A stretch of 60,479 nt of DNA, taken from positions 1-60,479 of the forward strand of contig CALBDR010000358.1 in assembly GCA_937927525.1 (NCBI GenBank). Reading direction: 5' to 3'. The notes below the pieces were generated by a model, which saw nothing but the letters and a program-made list of their open reading frames with translations, was not told the origin of the DNA and searched no databases. The DNA comes from an uncultured Candidatus Melainabacteria bacterium (GTDB lineage Bacteria > Cyanobacteriota > Vampirovibrionia > LMEP-6097). Numbering within the stretch: position 1 is the stretch's first letter; each line of letters begins with the position of its first letter. A program made the position numbers and the translations under genes. Of the stretch, positions 17,021 through 26,131 are shown one piece after another.

Positions 17021-18136
17021 ATGGAAACTAAGAGTCAAACTCAAGAGGCCGCTTTATACAATAAGGAGAACCCTTTAGTGACTAAAGTTACGGAAAATTA
17101 CTTACTTAATAAAGAGGGTTCTATTAAAGATACTAGGCATATAGCAATTAGCCTAGAAGCTAGCGGTGTGGATTATACACCAGGTGACTCCTTATATATC
17201 TTCCCTGAAAATGACCCTGAATTAGTAAAAAACTTATTAAATGAATTAGAGCTAGATTTAAGTTCTGAGGAAGAGACTAAAAGGTTTACCCAAGAAGTTA
17301 ATTTAACTCGCCCTAGTAGTAAGCTTTTTAAAGCAATAGCCGAAAAGACAGGTGAAGATGCTAAAGAAATCCAGACTAACTTTGATGGCTATAACAGCTT
17401 AGTTATCATCAAGGAAACTAAAAGTAAATTTCCGGATTTTAAAATCACATCAAATGAACTTGCAGAGAATTCTTCTAAAGCAAATCCTAGGGCCTACTCC
17501 ATTGCTTCTTCTTTAAAAGCTCATCCAGAATTAGTTGAACTTTGTATTTCTAGAGTAGAAGAAGAAATTAATGGTCAAATGGTATATGGACTATGTTCTA
17601 ACTTTATCTGCAACAGAGTCGCCGTAGGTGATGAAAAGAAAGTTAGAGTTTATGTTCATAAAAATGATAGATTCAGATTACCTGAAGATCCTAAAACTAA
17701 AATAATTATGGTTGGTCCTGGAACTGGGATAGCTCCTTTCAGGGCTTTTATCGAAGAAAGAAATGCCCTCAGAGATTCTGGTACTGAGGTTGGTGCTGAC
17801 TGGTTATTCTTCGGCGATCAAAGATCTAAGTTTGATTACCTCTATGGTGAAGAGCTTGAAAATTATAAAGAAAAGTATGGTCTAAAAATAGACTTAGCTT
17901 TCTCTAGAGACCAGAATTATAAAATTTACGTACAAGATAAAATGAGAGAAAACTCAGCTGAGATTTTCCAATGGCTTGAAGAAGGTGCACACTTCTATGT
18001 TTGTGGTGATGCAAGGCGTATGGCTAAAGACGTAGACCAAGCTCTAAAAGATATTGCTTCTGAGCATGGTAAGGATCCTGAAGAATTCGTAAAAGCACTA
18101 AAAGACGAAAAAAGATACTCAAGAGACGTATACTAA
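17021..18136 (+). CDS. CysJ-type FAD/NADPH reductase lacking the flavodoxin domain
   Basis: 371 aa. Diflavin-reductase family module that passes electrons from NADPH through FAD. The FAD motif is NPRAYSIASS; the NADPH-binding elements are IIMVGPGTGIAPFRAFIEER and HFYVCGDARRMAKDV. The C-terminus RYSRDVY closely resembles the RYQRDVY end of E. coli CysJ, including the terminal Tyr that stacks on the flavin. The N-terminal FMN/flavodoxin domain is absent, so electrons must leave to a separate partner such as a flavodoxin, ferredoxin or sulfite reductase; no cysI is in the window. It begins 10 bp after dnaA and is followed 6 bp later by comEC. Confidence 0.88.
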   Translation: METKSQTQEAALYNKENPLVTKVTENYLLNKEGSIKDTRHIAISLEASGVDYTPGDSLYIFPENDPELVKNLLNELELDLSSEEETKRFTQEVNLTRPSSKLFKAIAEKTGEDAKEIQTNFDGYNSLVIIKETKSKFPDFKITSNELAENSSKANPRAYSIASSLKAHPELVELCISRVEEEINGQMVYGLCSNFICNRVAVGDEKKVRVYVHKNDRFRLPEDPKTKIIMVGPGTGIAPFRAFIEERNALRDSGTEVGADWLFFGDQRSKFDYLYGEELENYKEKYGLKIDLAFSRDQNYKIYVQDKMRENSAEIFQWLEEGAHFYVCGDARRMAKDVDQALKDIASEHGKDPEEFVKALKDEKRYSRDVY

Positions 18137-18142
18137 AGATAG

Positions 18143-20107
18143 ATGTATCTTCTTTTTGCTGCAATTGGCTCTATAATCGGTTCTATTATTTTTGTCTTAG
18201 ACGACTACAGAGTTTTAGTAACAGCACTTGTCTGTGCCACTATTTCAGCGGTATCTCTAGTTAGATTCAATAAACAAAAAGAAAAAATTCATACATTATT
18301 AGCCTTCGTGCTTATAATGTTCTTTAATTATAACTTTCGCGCTGAGCATCTCGAATACTTAGATCTAGCTAAATACTTAAATACTCACCAAGCTATAGAA
18401 TATAAAATCGTTAGTCCAGTAAAAGAAGGCATCGGGTTTCAAAGTGAATTTATAGTTGAAATAAAACATACTAAAAAATCGATTACTAACTCTTTAAAAG
18501 AAATTTTTACACCTTACAGATTCCTAGCGAATACTAGTTCAAGTAAAGCACTAAGCCAAGGAGATATAATCCAAATCAACTCTAAACTTGAATTTGAAAA
18601 ACTAAGCTACTATCAAGGGAAAAAATATAAAAAAGACAAAGTCTTTTATAAATTATTAAGTAAAGACATTGAATTTCATGAAAATTCCTTTAGCCCGTTC
18701 TCTGACTTAAGAAAAAAAATTAGACGCTATTATATAGCAACCTTAGGAAAAGAAAAAGCAGATATCTGCTCCAGTTTATTATTTGGTTCTAGAATAATAG
18801 AACTCCCTAAAAGCCTTTCAAATGCTATCAGAAGCTTAGGCTTAGGACATTTCTTCGCTGCATCAGGTTTTCATTTAGTCGTACTGGTAGGTTTTATAAC
18901 TTTTATTCTGAATAGGTTTAAATTAAGTCCACTATTAAGCTCCAGTATTAATTCAGTAATCGCTATTATTTATTCTGGATTGGCTGGTTTCAGCCCTTCT
19001 ATAATCAGAGCATTAATCTGTGTTCTAGCCTACTTTTCAGTAAATGCTTTTAATCGAAAACTCAACTCAATAAACTTAATCACCTTACTAGCTGGAATAG
19101 TTATATTTATAGATCCATATACGATATTCGATCTTGGTTTTCAGTTCAGTTACCTCGCGACACTTGCTTTACTTATCTGGGCTCAATTAATCTCTAAAAG
19201 ATTTTCAGATTTTAAAAGTAAAATCATAACTGGCTTAACTGAAAATAAAATAGTAAATAATGTAGCAAGCTTTATCACAGAGACACTTGCTGTAAGCCTT
19301 TCTGTACAAATATTTCTAGCACCAATTAGTATCTATTACTTCAAATCCTTCCCAATATGGGGCATAATTGCTAACCTTATTTTCACTCCAATACTTTCAC
19401 TAGTTATAGTTTCTTCCTTCCTAGGTTTAAGTTTCATCATTTCGCCTTTACTAGACTTCGTTCTATATATATTCAAATTATCAAAAAACTTACCTTTCAT
19501 TCATACACAAATAGAATTACACTTAGGTGCTTTAAGCTTGCTCTTTATTCTACTTAGTTTAATTGCTTTAGATTTTACTTATCCTCACATAAAAGAAAAA
19601 CTTCCTAAGCAGCTAAATTACTTAAAAGCATTTGAAAACTCATATTTCAGAAAAGCACTTAGCTTAAGCTGCCTATGCCTTTTCCTATCAAAGACTTTGC
19701 CAGTCTACAATACATACTCTTATGAAATAAGGTATGGGAAATTTGATAAGTTAATTTACCATGAGTTACAGAATCTAAAAAAGACTGAAGAGAATTTTAA
19801 ATACTTTAAACTTAAAGATCTAAATGCCTTAGTCATAAAAGATTTAAGTTCGCTAAAAAAACTAAATGGACTTTTAGAAAATCTGAAAGAAGTTCATGTT
19901 TTAATACTTCCGAAATTAAGAGCAAATGATATCTACTTAGATACTTTAGTGCGTGAGCTTAAGCCACAGTTCATATTTACTAGCACTAAAAGTAAATCTA
20001 AGAAAGTAAAATGGAATCTAAAAGCTCTAGCTTTAAATTCAAATCTAATTATCAATGAAGGGAAACTTGTTATTTCTGATAGAAAGTATTGGAAGATTTA
20101 TGAATAA
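18143..20107 (+). CDS. comEC: ComEC/Rec2-family DNA-uptake membrane channel
   Basis: Inner-membrane protein that carries transforming DNA into the cytoplasm. 654 aa. There are two N-terminal hydrophobic segments, then a soluble OB-like region (residues about 85-185), then the competence domain with the hallmark GLGHFFAASGFHLVVLVGF and IRALICVLAYFSVN, and about eight more membrane segments. The C-terminal 130 residues occupy the place of the metallo-beta-lactamase domain of full ComEC, but no HxHxDH motif is visible, so that nuclease domain is degenerate or missing. It lies in a dnaA-cysJ-like-comEC cluster with gaps of 10 and 6 bp, suggesting one transcript. Confidence 0.9.
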   Translation: MYLLFAAIGSIIGSIIFVLDDYRVLVTALVCATISAVSLVRFNKQKEKIHTLLAFVLIMFFNYNFRAEHLEYLDLAKYLNTHQAIEYKIVSPVKEGIGFQSEFIVEIKHTKKSITNSLKEIFTPYRFLANTSSSKALSQGDIIQINSKLEFEKLSYYQGKKYKKDKVFYKLLSKDIEFHENSFSPFSDLRKKIRRYYIATLGKEKADICSSLLFGSRIIELPKSLSNAIRSLGLGHFFAASGFHLVVLVGFITFILNRFKLSPLLSSSINSVIAIIYSGLAGFSPSIIRALICVLAYFSVNAFNRKLNSINLITLLAGIVIFIDPYTIFDLGFQFSYLATLALLIWAQLISKRFSDFKSKIITGLTENKIVNNVASFITETLAVSLSVQIFLAPISIYYFKSFPIWGIIANLIFTPILSLVIVSSFLGLSFIISPLLDFVLYIFKLSKNLPFIHTQIELHLGALSLLFILLSLIALDFTYPHIKEKLPKQLNYLKAFENSYFRKALSLSCLCLFLSKTLPVYNTYSYEIRYGKFDKLIYHELQNLKKTEENFKYFKLKDLNALVIKDLSSLKKLNGLLENLKEVHVLILPKLRANDIYLDTLVRELKPQFIFTSTKSKSKKVKWNLKALALNSNLIINEGKLVISDRKYWKIYE

Positions 20108-20108
20108 C

Positions 20109-20137
20109 TTGACTTAAAAGAGATTTACTAAGATACT
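20109..20137 (+). promoter_or_regulatory. Sigma-70-type promoter of the ROK-flgH operon
   Basis: TTGACT (20109-20114), a 17-bp spacer, then GATACT (20132-20137), about 38 nt before the ATG at 20176. Confidence 0.55.
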
Positions 20138-20175
20138 AGAAAAGTAAGTAAGGACTGTAAAGAATCAATTACTCT

Positions 20176-20994
20176 ATGAATTCAGAGAATTTAGAAAGCA
20201 TTGCAATAGATTTTGGAGCAAGTAATACTAGACTCGCTCACTTTAAGCAGAATAGAATTTCTAAATTAATAGAGTTTGCTACTCCCGAAAGACCTGAAGA
20301 GTTTATCGCTGAATTTAAACAAAAAGTACTAGCAATTGAGTTAAGTAATGTTGTTGCTGTTGGTGTAGGAGCATGTGGATACTGGGATAGAAACTGTATT
20401 TTAAGGCAAAGCCTTAACCTTAGCAACTATGTAAATTACCCATTATGGACTGAAGTATCCGAAATCCTGCAACTGCCGACTCTACTAAAGAGTGATGTTG
20501 AACTTGCCGCGATGGGTGAAGCAATACATGGTGAAGCTGAGCAAAATGAATCTTTATTATATATAAACATGGGTACAGGATTTAGTGGTGCGTTATATAA
20601 AGATGGAGAAATATTTACTACTAGTTATTCACCGACATTAAGACTAGACTTTTTAGTTCAGCCAGAAAGCATTTCTTCGGAAAATACTAGTGATGAAGAA
20701 CTAGAAATAGACCCTGAGGAGAAGAGAGAAAAGTCTATTACTTTACTTTCCACAACTCTTATAAACCTATCTTTTATTTTATCGCCACAAATTATATCAA
20801 TTGGTGGAGGTAAAGTAACCGATGAACGTTGGACTAACATAATTAAGCCAGCTATAGATAAGGCCATGGTATATCTTAAAGAAAATTTGACTTACGAGAT
20901 CCAAATCAAAAAATCTCAAGTCAAATACCCTACTATATACGGAGCTCACGAGTTGGTGAAACGTAATTTAAAAAAATTAGCCCTTCACTCATGA
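20176..20994 (+). CDS. ROK-family sugar kinase
   Basis: 272 aa. The N-terminal phosphate-binding motif IAIDFGASNTRLAHF and the second ATP-binding stretch LLYINMGTGFSGALYKDGEI mark the actin-like sugar-kinase fold; SIGGGKV is the adenosine motif. The ROK zinc-binding Cys cluster is absent, as in several glucokinases. Residues about 170-190 form an acidic insert (SSENTSDEELEIDPEEKREK). It probably phosphorylates glucose or another hexose. Its stop overlaps the flgH start by 4 bp (ATGA), a tight coupling to a flagellar gene that is unexpected. Confidence 0.78.
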   Translation: MNSENLESIAIDFGASNTRLAHFKQNRISKLIEFATPERPEEFIAEFKQKVLAIELSNVVAVGVGACGYWDRNCILRQSLNLSNYVNYPLWTEVSEILQLPTLLKSDVELAAMGEAIHGEAEQNESLLYINMGTGFSGALYKDGEIFTTSYSPTLRLDFLVQPESISSENTSDEELEIDPEEKREKSITLLSTTLINLSFILSPQIISIGGGKVTDERWTNIIKPAIDKAMVYLKENLTYEIQIKKSQVKYPTIYGAHELVKRNLKKLALHS

Positions 20995-21680
20995 ATAAAT
21001 CCCTAAAACCTAATAGATTTCTCAAAACAATTTTTTTAGTGATTGTCACTGTTTTCACAGGGTTAAATACTAATTCTTTAGAAGCTGTAAGTTTACTTGA
21101 AGGTGGTGGCTTACAAACTACTACTATTACAGCTAATCCCAGAGGCTTCTACGAAACTTTCCAAGCAAGAACCATAGGTGATGTAGTCACAGTTAGGGTA
21201 GTTGAAAATATTGATGTTTTAAAAAGATCAGAGATTCGCCTCAAGAGAGACACTAATTTAGATGCAGACTTTTCATTTTCTCAAAACATGACTTCGACAA
21301 GCACCCTAACTCCAGCAGATAATGACATCGCATCTATGATTACACAGTTTACTTTCCCTGGTCAATATCGTAGAAACAACGATAGATCGATTAATATCGA
21401 TAACGATGAAACCTTTAGCACTCTAGTTTCGGCACTCATCGTCGAAGTAGATCCTCAGAACAATAATATGGTTATCGAAGGTAGCAGGCAGATAGTTATA
21501 GAAGGTCAAACCAAAAGTTTATATGTTAGAGGGATAGTAAATCCTAAAGATCTTGATTCTAATAATGAAGTCCCTTCTTATAAACTAGCTAACGCTCAAG
21601 TCCAGATCATCGGAACAGGAGCACTCGACAAGGAAAGAGATGGTGGATTCTTACATAAAATCTTTAATTTCTTGATTTAA
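20991..21680 (+). CDS. flgH: Flagellar L-ring protein FlgH
   Basis: 229 aa. Forms the outer-membrane ring around the flagellar rod, so it implies a diderm. Family motifs: ARTIGDVVTVRVVENIDV, VIEGSRQIVIEGQTKSLYVRGIVNPKDLDSNNEVPSYKLANAQVQI-type strands (quoted by their key parts), and a glycine-rich end. There is an N-terminal hydrophobic signal at residues 12-32. FlgH is normally a lipoprotein, yet I see no Cys in the signal region or anywhere near it, so lipid anchoring appears lost. flgI is not in the window. It is coupled to the ROK kinase by a 4-bp overlap. Confidence 0.88.
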   Translation: MNKSLKPNRFLKTIFLVIVTVFTGLNTNSLEAVSLLEGGGLQTTTITANPRGFYETFQARTIGDVVTVRVVENIDVLKRSEIRLKRDTNLDADFSFSQNMTSTSTLTPADNDIASMITQFTFPGQYRRNNDRSINIDNDETFSTLVSALIVEVDPQNNNMVIEGSRQIVIEGQTKSLYVRGIVNPKDLDSNNEVPSYKLANAQVQIIGTGALDKERDGGFLHKIFNFLI

Positions 21681-21720
21681 AAATAGATATTTTAGAAATT
21701 TTTAAAAAAATATTTTATCT

Positions 21721-21739
21721 CTTAACCACTTCTTAACAA
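21721..21739 (+). promoter_or_regulatory. Pho-box-like direct repeat before the acidic protein gene
   Basis: CTTAACCActtCTTAACAA on the plus strand. Exactly 10 nt after the second CTTAAC hexamer is TTTAAT (21748-21753), a plausible -10 box. The start codon is at 21885, so the leader would be about 125 nt. Confidence 0.6.
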
Positions 21740-21884
21740 ACAAATGCTTTAATGAGAGCGAGAGAAAAGGTTCAAAACAGATTAGAGCCAATTAACTTTA
21801 AAGAATTTTCAAAAAAATAAACTTTTCTAAAGCCTTCTAAGAGAAAGGCTAAGAATATTAACGAATACATTTGAGGAGAAAAAA

Positions 21885-23309
21885 ATGTCAATCAACAGCA
21901 CAAATACTGATCCAAACTTAGTTAACCAAAATAGACCAATGAATCAAACAGTTAGCCAAGAGCTAGAAACTGATGAAATAGCAGCAACAACTGAAGTAAT
22001 CGATGATGCAGAGATTGTATCTGAGACGACAACACTACCAGAAGCGGACCCAACGGTAGTAGATGAGGTACAAACATTAGAACTAGAAGCAACAAATGAA
22101 CTTGGAGCTGAAACTGACGATGTAGCAGCAGCAACAGGCTTGCTAGATGGTGACACTATAACTGATCTTGACCCCACTGATGATGTTCTTGAAGGAGCAG
22201 ATGATGTTGCTGGAACAGCATACTCAGCAGCAGAAGGATATGACCCAGATAATGATGGGGCGGTAGTCTTCGGACTAACGAACGCAATCAAAGGCGGAGC
22301 CGATATCCAAGATACTTTTAAAACAGAATTGATGAGCATGGCTGAAGAAAAATTCGGAGCTTCAGAAATGATTAACGAGATTCTAGATAATGATGGAAAT
22401 AAAATCCAAGTCTACAGAGGGGAAGGCGGGGAGGAATTTAGAATCGTAGAATACGCTCATAACGATGAATATGACTTAAATAAAGCAGCTTTAATTTTTG
22501 ATGATGACTCAGCAATTGAACTTCAAATGTTAGACAGTGGAATAGGTGGAGTAGGCATTCACAGAATATCTGGAGAGAATGAAGATGGCTCTAGAGATTA
22601 CACTTATGTAAACTCACAAGTAATTCAGGAAGGAAGCGTTAAAACAGAGAAAGATGAAAACGGTAACGATATCTTCGTCCAGAATTACGACCAAATAAAT
22701 AGAGCAGACGGCTCAATGATAGAAGATGCCACCACCACCTTCCATGCAAACGGTATGATTTCAACAGAATATAACGACGATGAAGGTATTGGACATTTAA
22801 TCGTAGGTAATGCAAACCATACAGCATCACAACACTATACTAGCGAAGACAATTACACCAACCCAGTAGACACTAGCTACGCAATATTAGGCGAAGATGG
22901 ATTTGTCGCTGACTGGGATGATGGAACCAACGTTGATACAAGTGATGCTCTTTATAAAGGCTTTGATGAAGAATTAGATCCATTCTTAGAAGAATTATTC
23001 GCAGAACTAAGAGATCCTAACTTTATTGCAGAGGACGCAGAAGGCGATGAAGTCAATACTACGGCGAATGGAGCTGATTCACTTACTGCAGATCTAGATG
23101 GTGATGGTGAAATCACTGATTTAGAAAGAGAGGAAGCTATAAGACTTGGAATACTTCCAGACCCTGAACTTACGACTGAAACTACAGTCGATACAGTAGA
23201 TAATGGTACTGGAGTTGAAGCGATAACAACAGATTTTGAAGTAGCTGAAGAAGCAACAAGTGGTACAGATGAACTGGTAAACAGAGATGCTGTAGCTGCT
23301 AATGAATAA
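21885..23309 (+). CDS. Large acidic protein with an EF-hand-like motif, unknown
   Basis: 474 aa, extremely acidic and poor in Lys, Arg and Cys. No family recognised and no Sec signal peptide. The first 110 residues are low-complexity Glu/Asp/Thr/Ala. The middle (about 120-330) looks folded and beta-rich, with a YTYVNSQVIQEG-like strand pattern. Near residue 405 DLDGDGEITDLEREEA is a good calcium-binding EF-hand/dockerin-type loop. The C-terminus is again Thr/Glu/Val-rich. A strong Shine-Dalgarno (GAGGAG) precedes the ATG. Its composition and calcium motif suggest an extracellular or surface protein exported by a non-Sec route; this is inference. Confidence 0.72.
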   Translation: MSINSTNTDPNLVNQNRPMNQTVSQELETDEIAATTEVIDDAEIVSETTTLPEADPTVVDEVQTLELEATNELGAETDDVAAATGLLDGDTITDLDPTDDVLEGADDVAGTAYSAAEGYDPDNDGAVVFGLTNAIKGGADIQDTFKTELMSMAEEKFGASEMINEILDNDGNKIQVYRGEGGEEFRIVEYAHNDEYDLNKAALIFDDDSAIELQMLDSGIGGVGIHRISGENEDGSRDYTYVNSQVIQEGSVKTEKDENGNDIFVQNYDQINRADGSMIEDATTTFHANGMISTEYNDDEGIGHLIVGNANHTASQHYTSEDNYTNPVDTSYAILGEDGFVADWDDGTNVDTSDALYKGFDEELDPFLEELFAELRDPNFIAEDAEGDEVNTTANGADSLTADLDGDGEITDLEREEAIRLGILPDPELTTETTVDTVDNGTGVEAITTDFEVAEEATSGTDELVNRDAVAANE

Positions 23310-23353
23310 ACATTAGAATGGGAAAGAAAAAAAGAAGAGACATTAATGGCTAA

Positions 23354-24700
23354 CTAAGCTAAAACTATCTCATCTATTTCAAAGTCAGCACCGTCAATAT
23401 TTAAATAATCGCCGACTTTAGCACCTAAATTTTTGAGTTCTTCAAAAATTCCTATAGACTTAGCTATTCTATATAAATACTTTAGAGACTCAATTTCACG
23501 AATATTGGTTACACGCATCTGTCTTTCTAGACGCCCACAATGCACTATCCAAACACGACCATCTTTAGTATAAGTCTCATGAATTGAAAAGTGGCTATCA
23601 TCATGATCTCTTGCAAGTTCATCATCATGAACTAAAACTGGATCTACCACAAACTCTATATCATCTAAGGCTTTACTACAAGCACGTTTTAGTTCTTCTA
23701 AACCTTCGCCTGTAACAGCTGAAATATAATGCAAACCTATCACACGTGGATCAGAATTAGCTATAGCTTCAAATTTCTTTTTAATCTCAACTAATTCTTC
23801 ATCAGGATACCCTTCAATTTTATTAATAGCTATAATCTGTTTTTTTTCTGCTAGTAAATCACTAAAGTTAGCGAGTTCACTGTTAATTTTATTAAAGTTA
23901 TCAACAGGGTTTTGATACATGAATTCTTGGATTTTATCGATATTAGAACCAGTAAAACCCCAAACATCAACTAAGTGAATTAAAAGTTTAGTTCTTTCAA
24001 TATGTCTTAAAAAATTATGTCCAAGACCAACACCATCAGAGGCACCTTCAATAAGACCTGGAATATCAGCTACTAAAAAGCCATCTCCATTATCTTTTTT
24101 TACGACACCTAAATTAGGCTGAACGGTAGTAAAAGCATAATCAGCAATTTTAGGTTTAGCTGCACTAATCTGACTAATTAAAGTCGATTTCCCGGCATTA
24201 GGGAACCCTAATAATCCGACATCAGCTATCATTTTAAGTTCTAATTCAAGCTCACGTTCAATAGCTGACTCACCAGGTTCACAGTAGTATGGAGCATTAT
24301 TTTTATTCGATTTAAAACGAGAGTTACCGCGCCCACCGCGCCCACCTTCAGCAACTAAAACTTCCTGCCCATCTTTAACTAAATCGGCGATTACTTTACC
24401 ATCGCAAGAGTCTCTGACCACAGTTCCTAAAGGTACATGAATTCTAAGATCTTCACCCGATTTTCCAGTCCTAAGAGCTCTTTCACCTTTAGCTCCATCC
24501 TCGGCTTTGAATAAAGATCTATTTTTGAAATCTAAGAGTGTATTTAATGACTTATCAGCAACTAAGATGACACTACCACCGACACCACCATCACCACCGT
24601 CTGGACCGCCATAAGCTATAAATTTCTCACGGCGCCAAGTAGCAACCCCATTTCCGCCCTTACCACTTTCTATCTTAATGCTAACCGTATCGACAAACAC
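23354..24700 (-). CDS. obgE: Obg/CgtA GTPase
   Basis: 448 aa. Ribosome-assembly and stress GTPase. The N-terminal Obg domain is glycine-rich (GGPDGGDGGVGGSVIL, GGRGGRGNSRFKS). The G domain has G1 GFPNAGKST, G3 DIPGLIEGAS and G4 NKIE. The C-terminal OCT domain, present only in a subset of species, covers roughly the last 75 residues. It is followed 20 bp after tyrA on the same strand, so the two genes are probably co-transcribed. Confidence 0.96.
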   Translation of the reverse strand: MFVDTVSIKIESGKGGNGVATWRREKFIAYGGPDGGDGGVGGSVILVADKSLNTLLDFKNRSLFKAEDGAKGERALRTGKSGEDLRIHVPLGTVVRDSCDGKVIADLVKDGQEVLVAEGGRGGRGNSRFKSNKNNAPYYCEPGESAIERELELELKMIADVGLLGFPNAGKSTLISQISAAKPKIADYAFTTVQPNLGVVKKDNGDGFLVADIPGLIEGASDGVGLGHNFLRHIERTKLLIHLVDVWGFTGSNIDKIQEFMYQNPVDNFNKINSELANFSDLLAEKKQIIAINKIEGYPDEELVEIKKKFEAIANSDPRVIGLHYISAVTGEGLEELKRACSKALDDIEFVVDPVLVHDDELARDHDDSHFSIHETYTKDGRVWIVHCGRLERQMRVTNIREIESLKYLYRIAKSIGIFEELKNLGAKVGDYLNIDGADFEIDEIVLA

Positions 24701-24720
24701 AGGAATGCCTATTTTAGCAT

Positions 24721-25569
24721 TTATGTTACTTTTTCAAATTCTTTTTCAGTTTCAAGTAAATTTGATAGTTTCTTAATTCTTCCGAGTTCATCACTTAAAA
24801 GTGAGGCTGGAGTGTCTAACAAAGCTTCAATATTCTTAGAGTATTCCTGCCAAAGCTCTTTAAGATTAGCCCTATTAATAGCAAGTATCTCTTTAGACAT
24901 CTCTACATTACCTTTAGCAAGTCTAGTCATGCCCTTAAAGCCGGGACCAACTATATCAGCAGCCAAAGGTTCATTATCTATAAGATCTAATAATCCAAAG
25001 CTAAGAACTAATGGTAAATGACTGATAATAGCCACAAACTTATCGTGAGTCTCAGAGTCTAAAGTTACAATTCTTTTAGCTTTAAAAATATCTTTAATCA
25101 AAAACTCTAAAATTTTAGTTCTATCTGACTTCTCAGTTAATATCCAGTTAGAATTTTCAAATAGTTCAGAGAAACTTGCTTGATAGCCTTCATGCTCAGT
25201 ACCTGCCATTGGATGCCCTGGAATAAAATTAGTTAATCCGAGCTCCTGAGCCTTAGTTTCGATTTTCCTCTTAGTACTAGCCACATCTGTAATAAGAGTA
25301 GTAGCGAAAGGCTTTTTATCATCAGCATTATGCTGCGCGATAGTCTTAGCAATTTCATCTATGTCCTCTAGTATTTTTGATTGAGGTGAACAGAGAAATA
25401 CCAAGTCGCAATCCCCTAGATCACGAATACTATATTCCCTTTTTTGGCTTTTACTAACGGTTTTAATCTCAGAGATACCAAGCTCAGCTTGCTTTTCTAT
25501 AAGTCTCTTCTCGATAGAGCCACCTATCAGCCCTAATCCAACTATACCGATTTTCTTTCCTTGAAGCAC
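24721..25569 (-). CDS. tyrA: Prephenate/arogenate dehydrogenase
   Basis: 282 aa. NAD(P)-dependent oxidative decarboxylation leading to tyrosine. The Rossmann motif GIVGLGLIGGSIEKRL is at the N-terminus, the conserved catalytic His is in FIPGHPMAGTEHEGYQAS, and the dimerisation helices include IISHLPLVLSFGLLDLI. The family size of about 280 aa fits the stand-alone TyrA of cyanobacteria-like genomes, many of which prefer arogenate; the substrate cannot be decided here. It is upstream of obgE on the same strand. Confidence 0.9.
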   Translation of the reverse strand: MLQGKKIGIVGLGLIGGSIEKRLIEKQAELGISEIKTVSKSQKREYSIRDLGDCDLVFLCSPQSKILEDIDEIAKTIAQHNADDKKPFATTLITDVASTKRKIETKAQELGLTNFIPGHPMAGTEHEGYQASFSELFENSNWILTEKSDRTKILEFLIKDIFKAKRIVTLDSETHDKFVAIISHLPLVLSFGLLDLIDNEPLAADIVGPGFKGMTRLAKGNVEMSKEILAINRANLKELWQEYSKNIEALLDTPASLLSDELGRIKKLSNLLETEKEFEKVT

Positions 25570-25589
25570 GGTTATTATTATGTCATAAA

Positions 25590-26069
25590 TTAACCTAAAG
25601 GACCCATATAAGAATGATCAAGGTCTGAAACTTGAGCAGCAGCGACTGCTTTAGTATAATTAAGATCATTAGGATCAAGACCTAATTGAGGTCTATTGTT
25701 ATCAAAATCTACTTTCATTTCAATTGCAGACTTAGCTACTTGAAAAAATGTCATCAAGCCAGCCACTGGAAACATAAGTCTAGGTAAGAAATTGTTTCCT
25801 AACATCGGCAATAAACTAGTAATACCACCACCCATTTGCAGTTGAGCTGCAATTTGAGCTTGTGACATTTGACCACCCATTTGCTGCCCTGGTGCTATAC
25901 CCTGCATTGCATTTTGTTGGATACCACCTGAAAGTTGGTTAAAAATACTATTAAAGGCTCCGCCTTGACCAAATCCAGCGCCCATACCATTCCTAGCATC
26001 TTCGAAGCCTCCGAAGACCATACTACCGGCAAGACCACCTTGGTTAAATTGAAAATTGTTCATGTTCAT
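25590..26069 (-). CDS. Gly/Gln/Met-rich protein of unknown function, 159 aa
   Basis: Not recognised. The first 85 residues are low complexity (Gly, Gln, Met, Asn, Phe) with no charge, then one hydrophobic segment GNNFLPRLMFPVAGLMTFF, and a more ordinary C-terminal part. No Sec signal. A strong Shine-Dalgarno (GAGGAAAC) precedes the ATG. A direct-repeat site 10 nt upstream of AATAAT gives it its own promoter even though it lies directly downstream of flgF-flgG on the same strand. A flagellar-export or surface role is possible; no direct evidence. Confidence 0.66.
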   Translation of the reverse strand: MNMNNFQFNQGGLAGSMVFGGFEDARNGMGAGFGQGGAFNSIFNQLSGGIQQNAMQGIAPGQQMGGQMSQAQIAAQLQMGGGITSLLPMLGNNFLPRLMFPVAGLMTFFQVAKSAIEMKVDFDNNRPQLGLDPNDLNYTKAVAAAQVSDLDHSYMGPLG

Positions 26070-26097
26070 AGTGTTTCCTCAATTATTACTTTTATAT

Positions 26098-26114
26098 ATT
26101 AAAAACTGGTTAAG
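26098..26114 (-). promoter_or_regulatory. Pho-box-like direct repeat
   Basis: On the minus strand CTTAACcagttTTTAAT, hexamers 11 bp apart, followed by exactly 10 nt and AATAAT (26087-26082), a near-consensus -10 box before the gene at 25590-26069. Confidence 0.55.
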
Positions 26115-26131
26115 AGATCAACTCCTCAAGA

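Noticed and set aside
21944..22339. Long Ser/Val-rich minus-strand frame inside the acidic protein gene
   Set aside because: A by-product of the biased Glu/Asp/Ala/Thr codons on the plus strand; no start signals.
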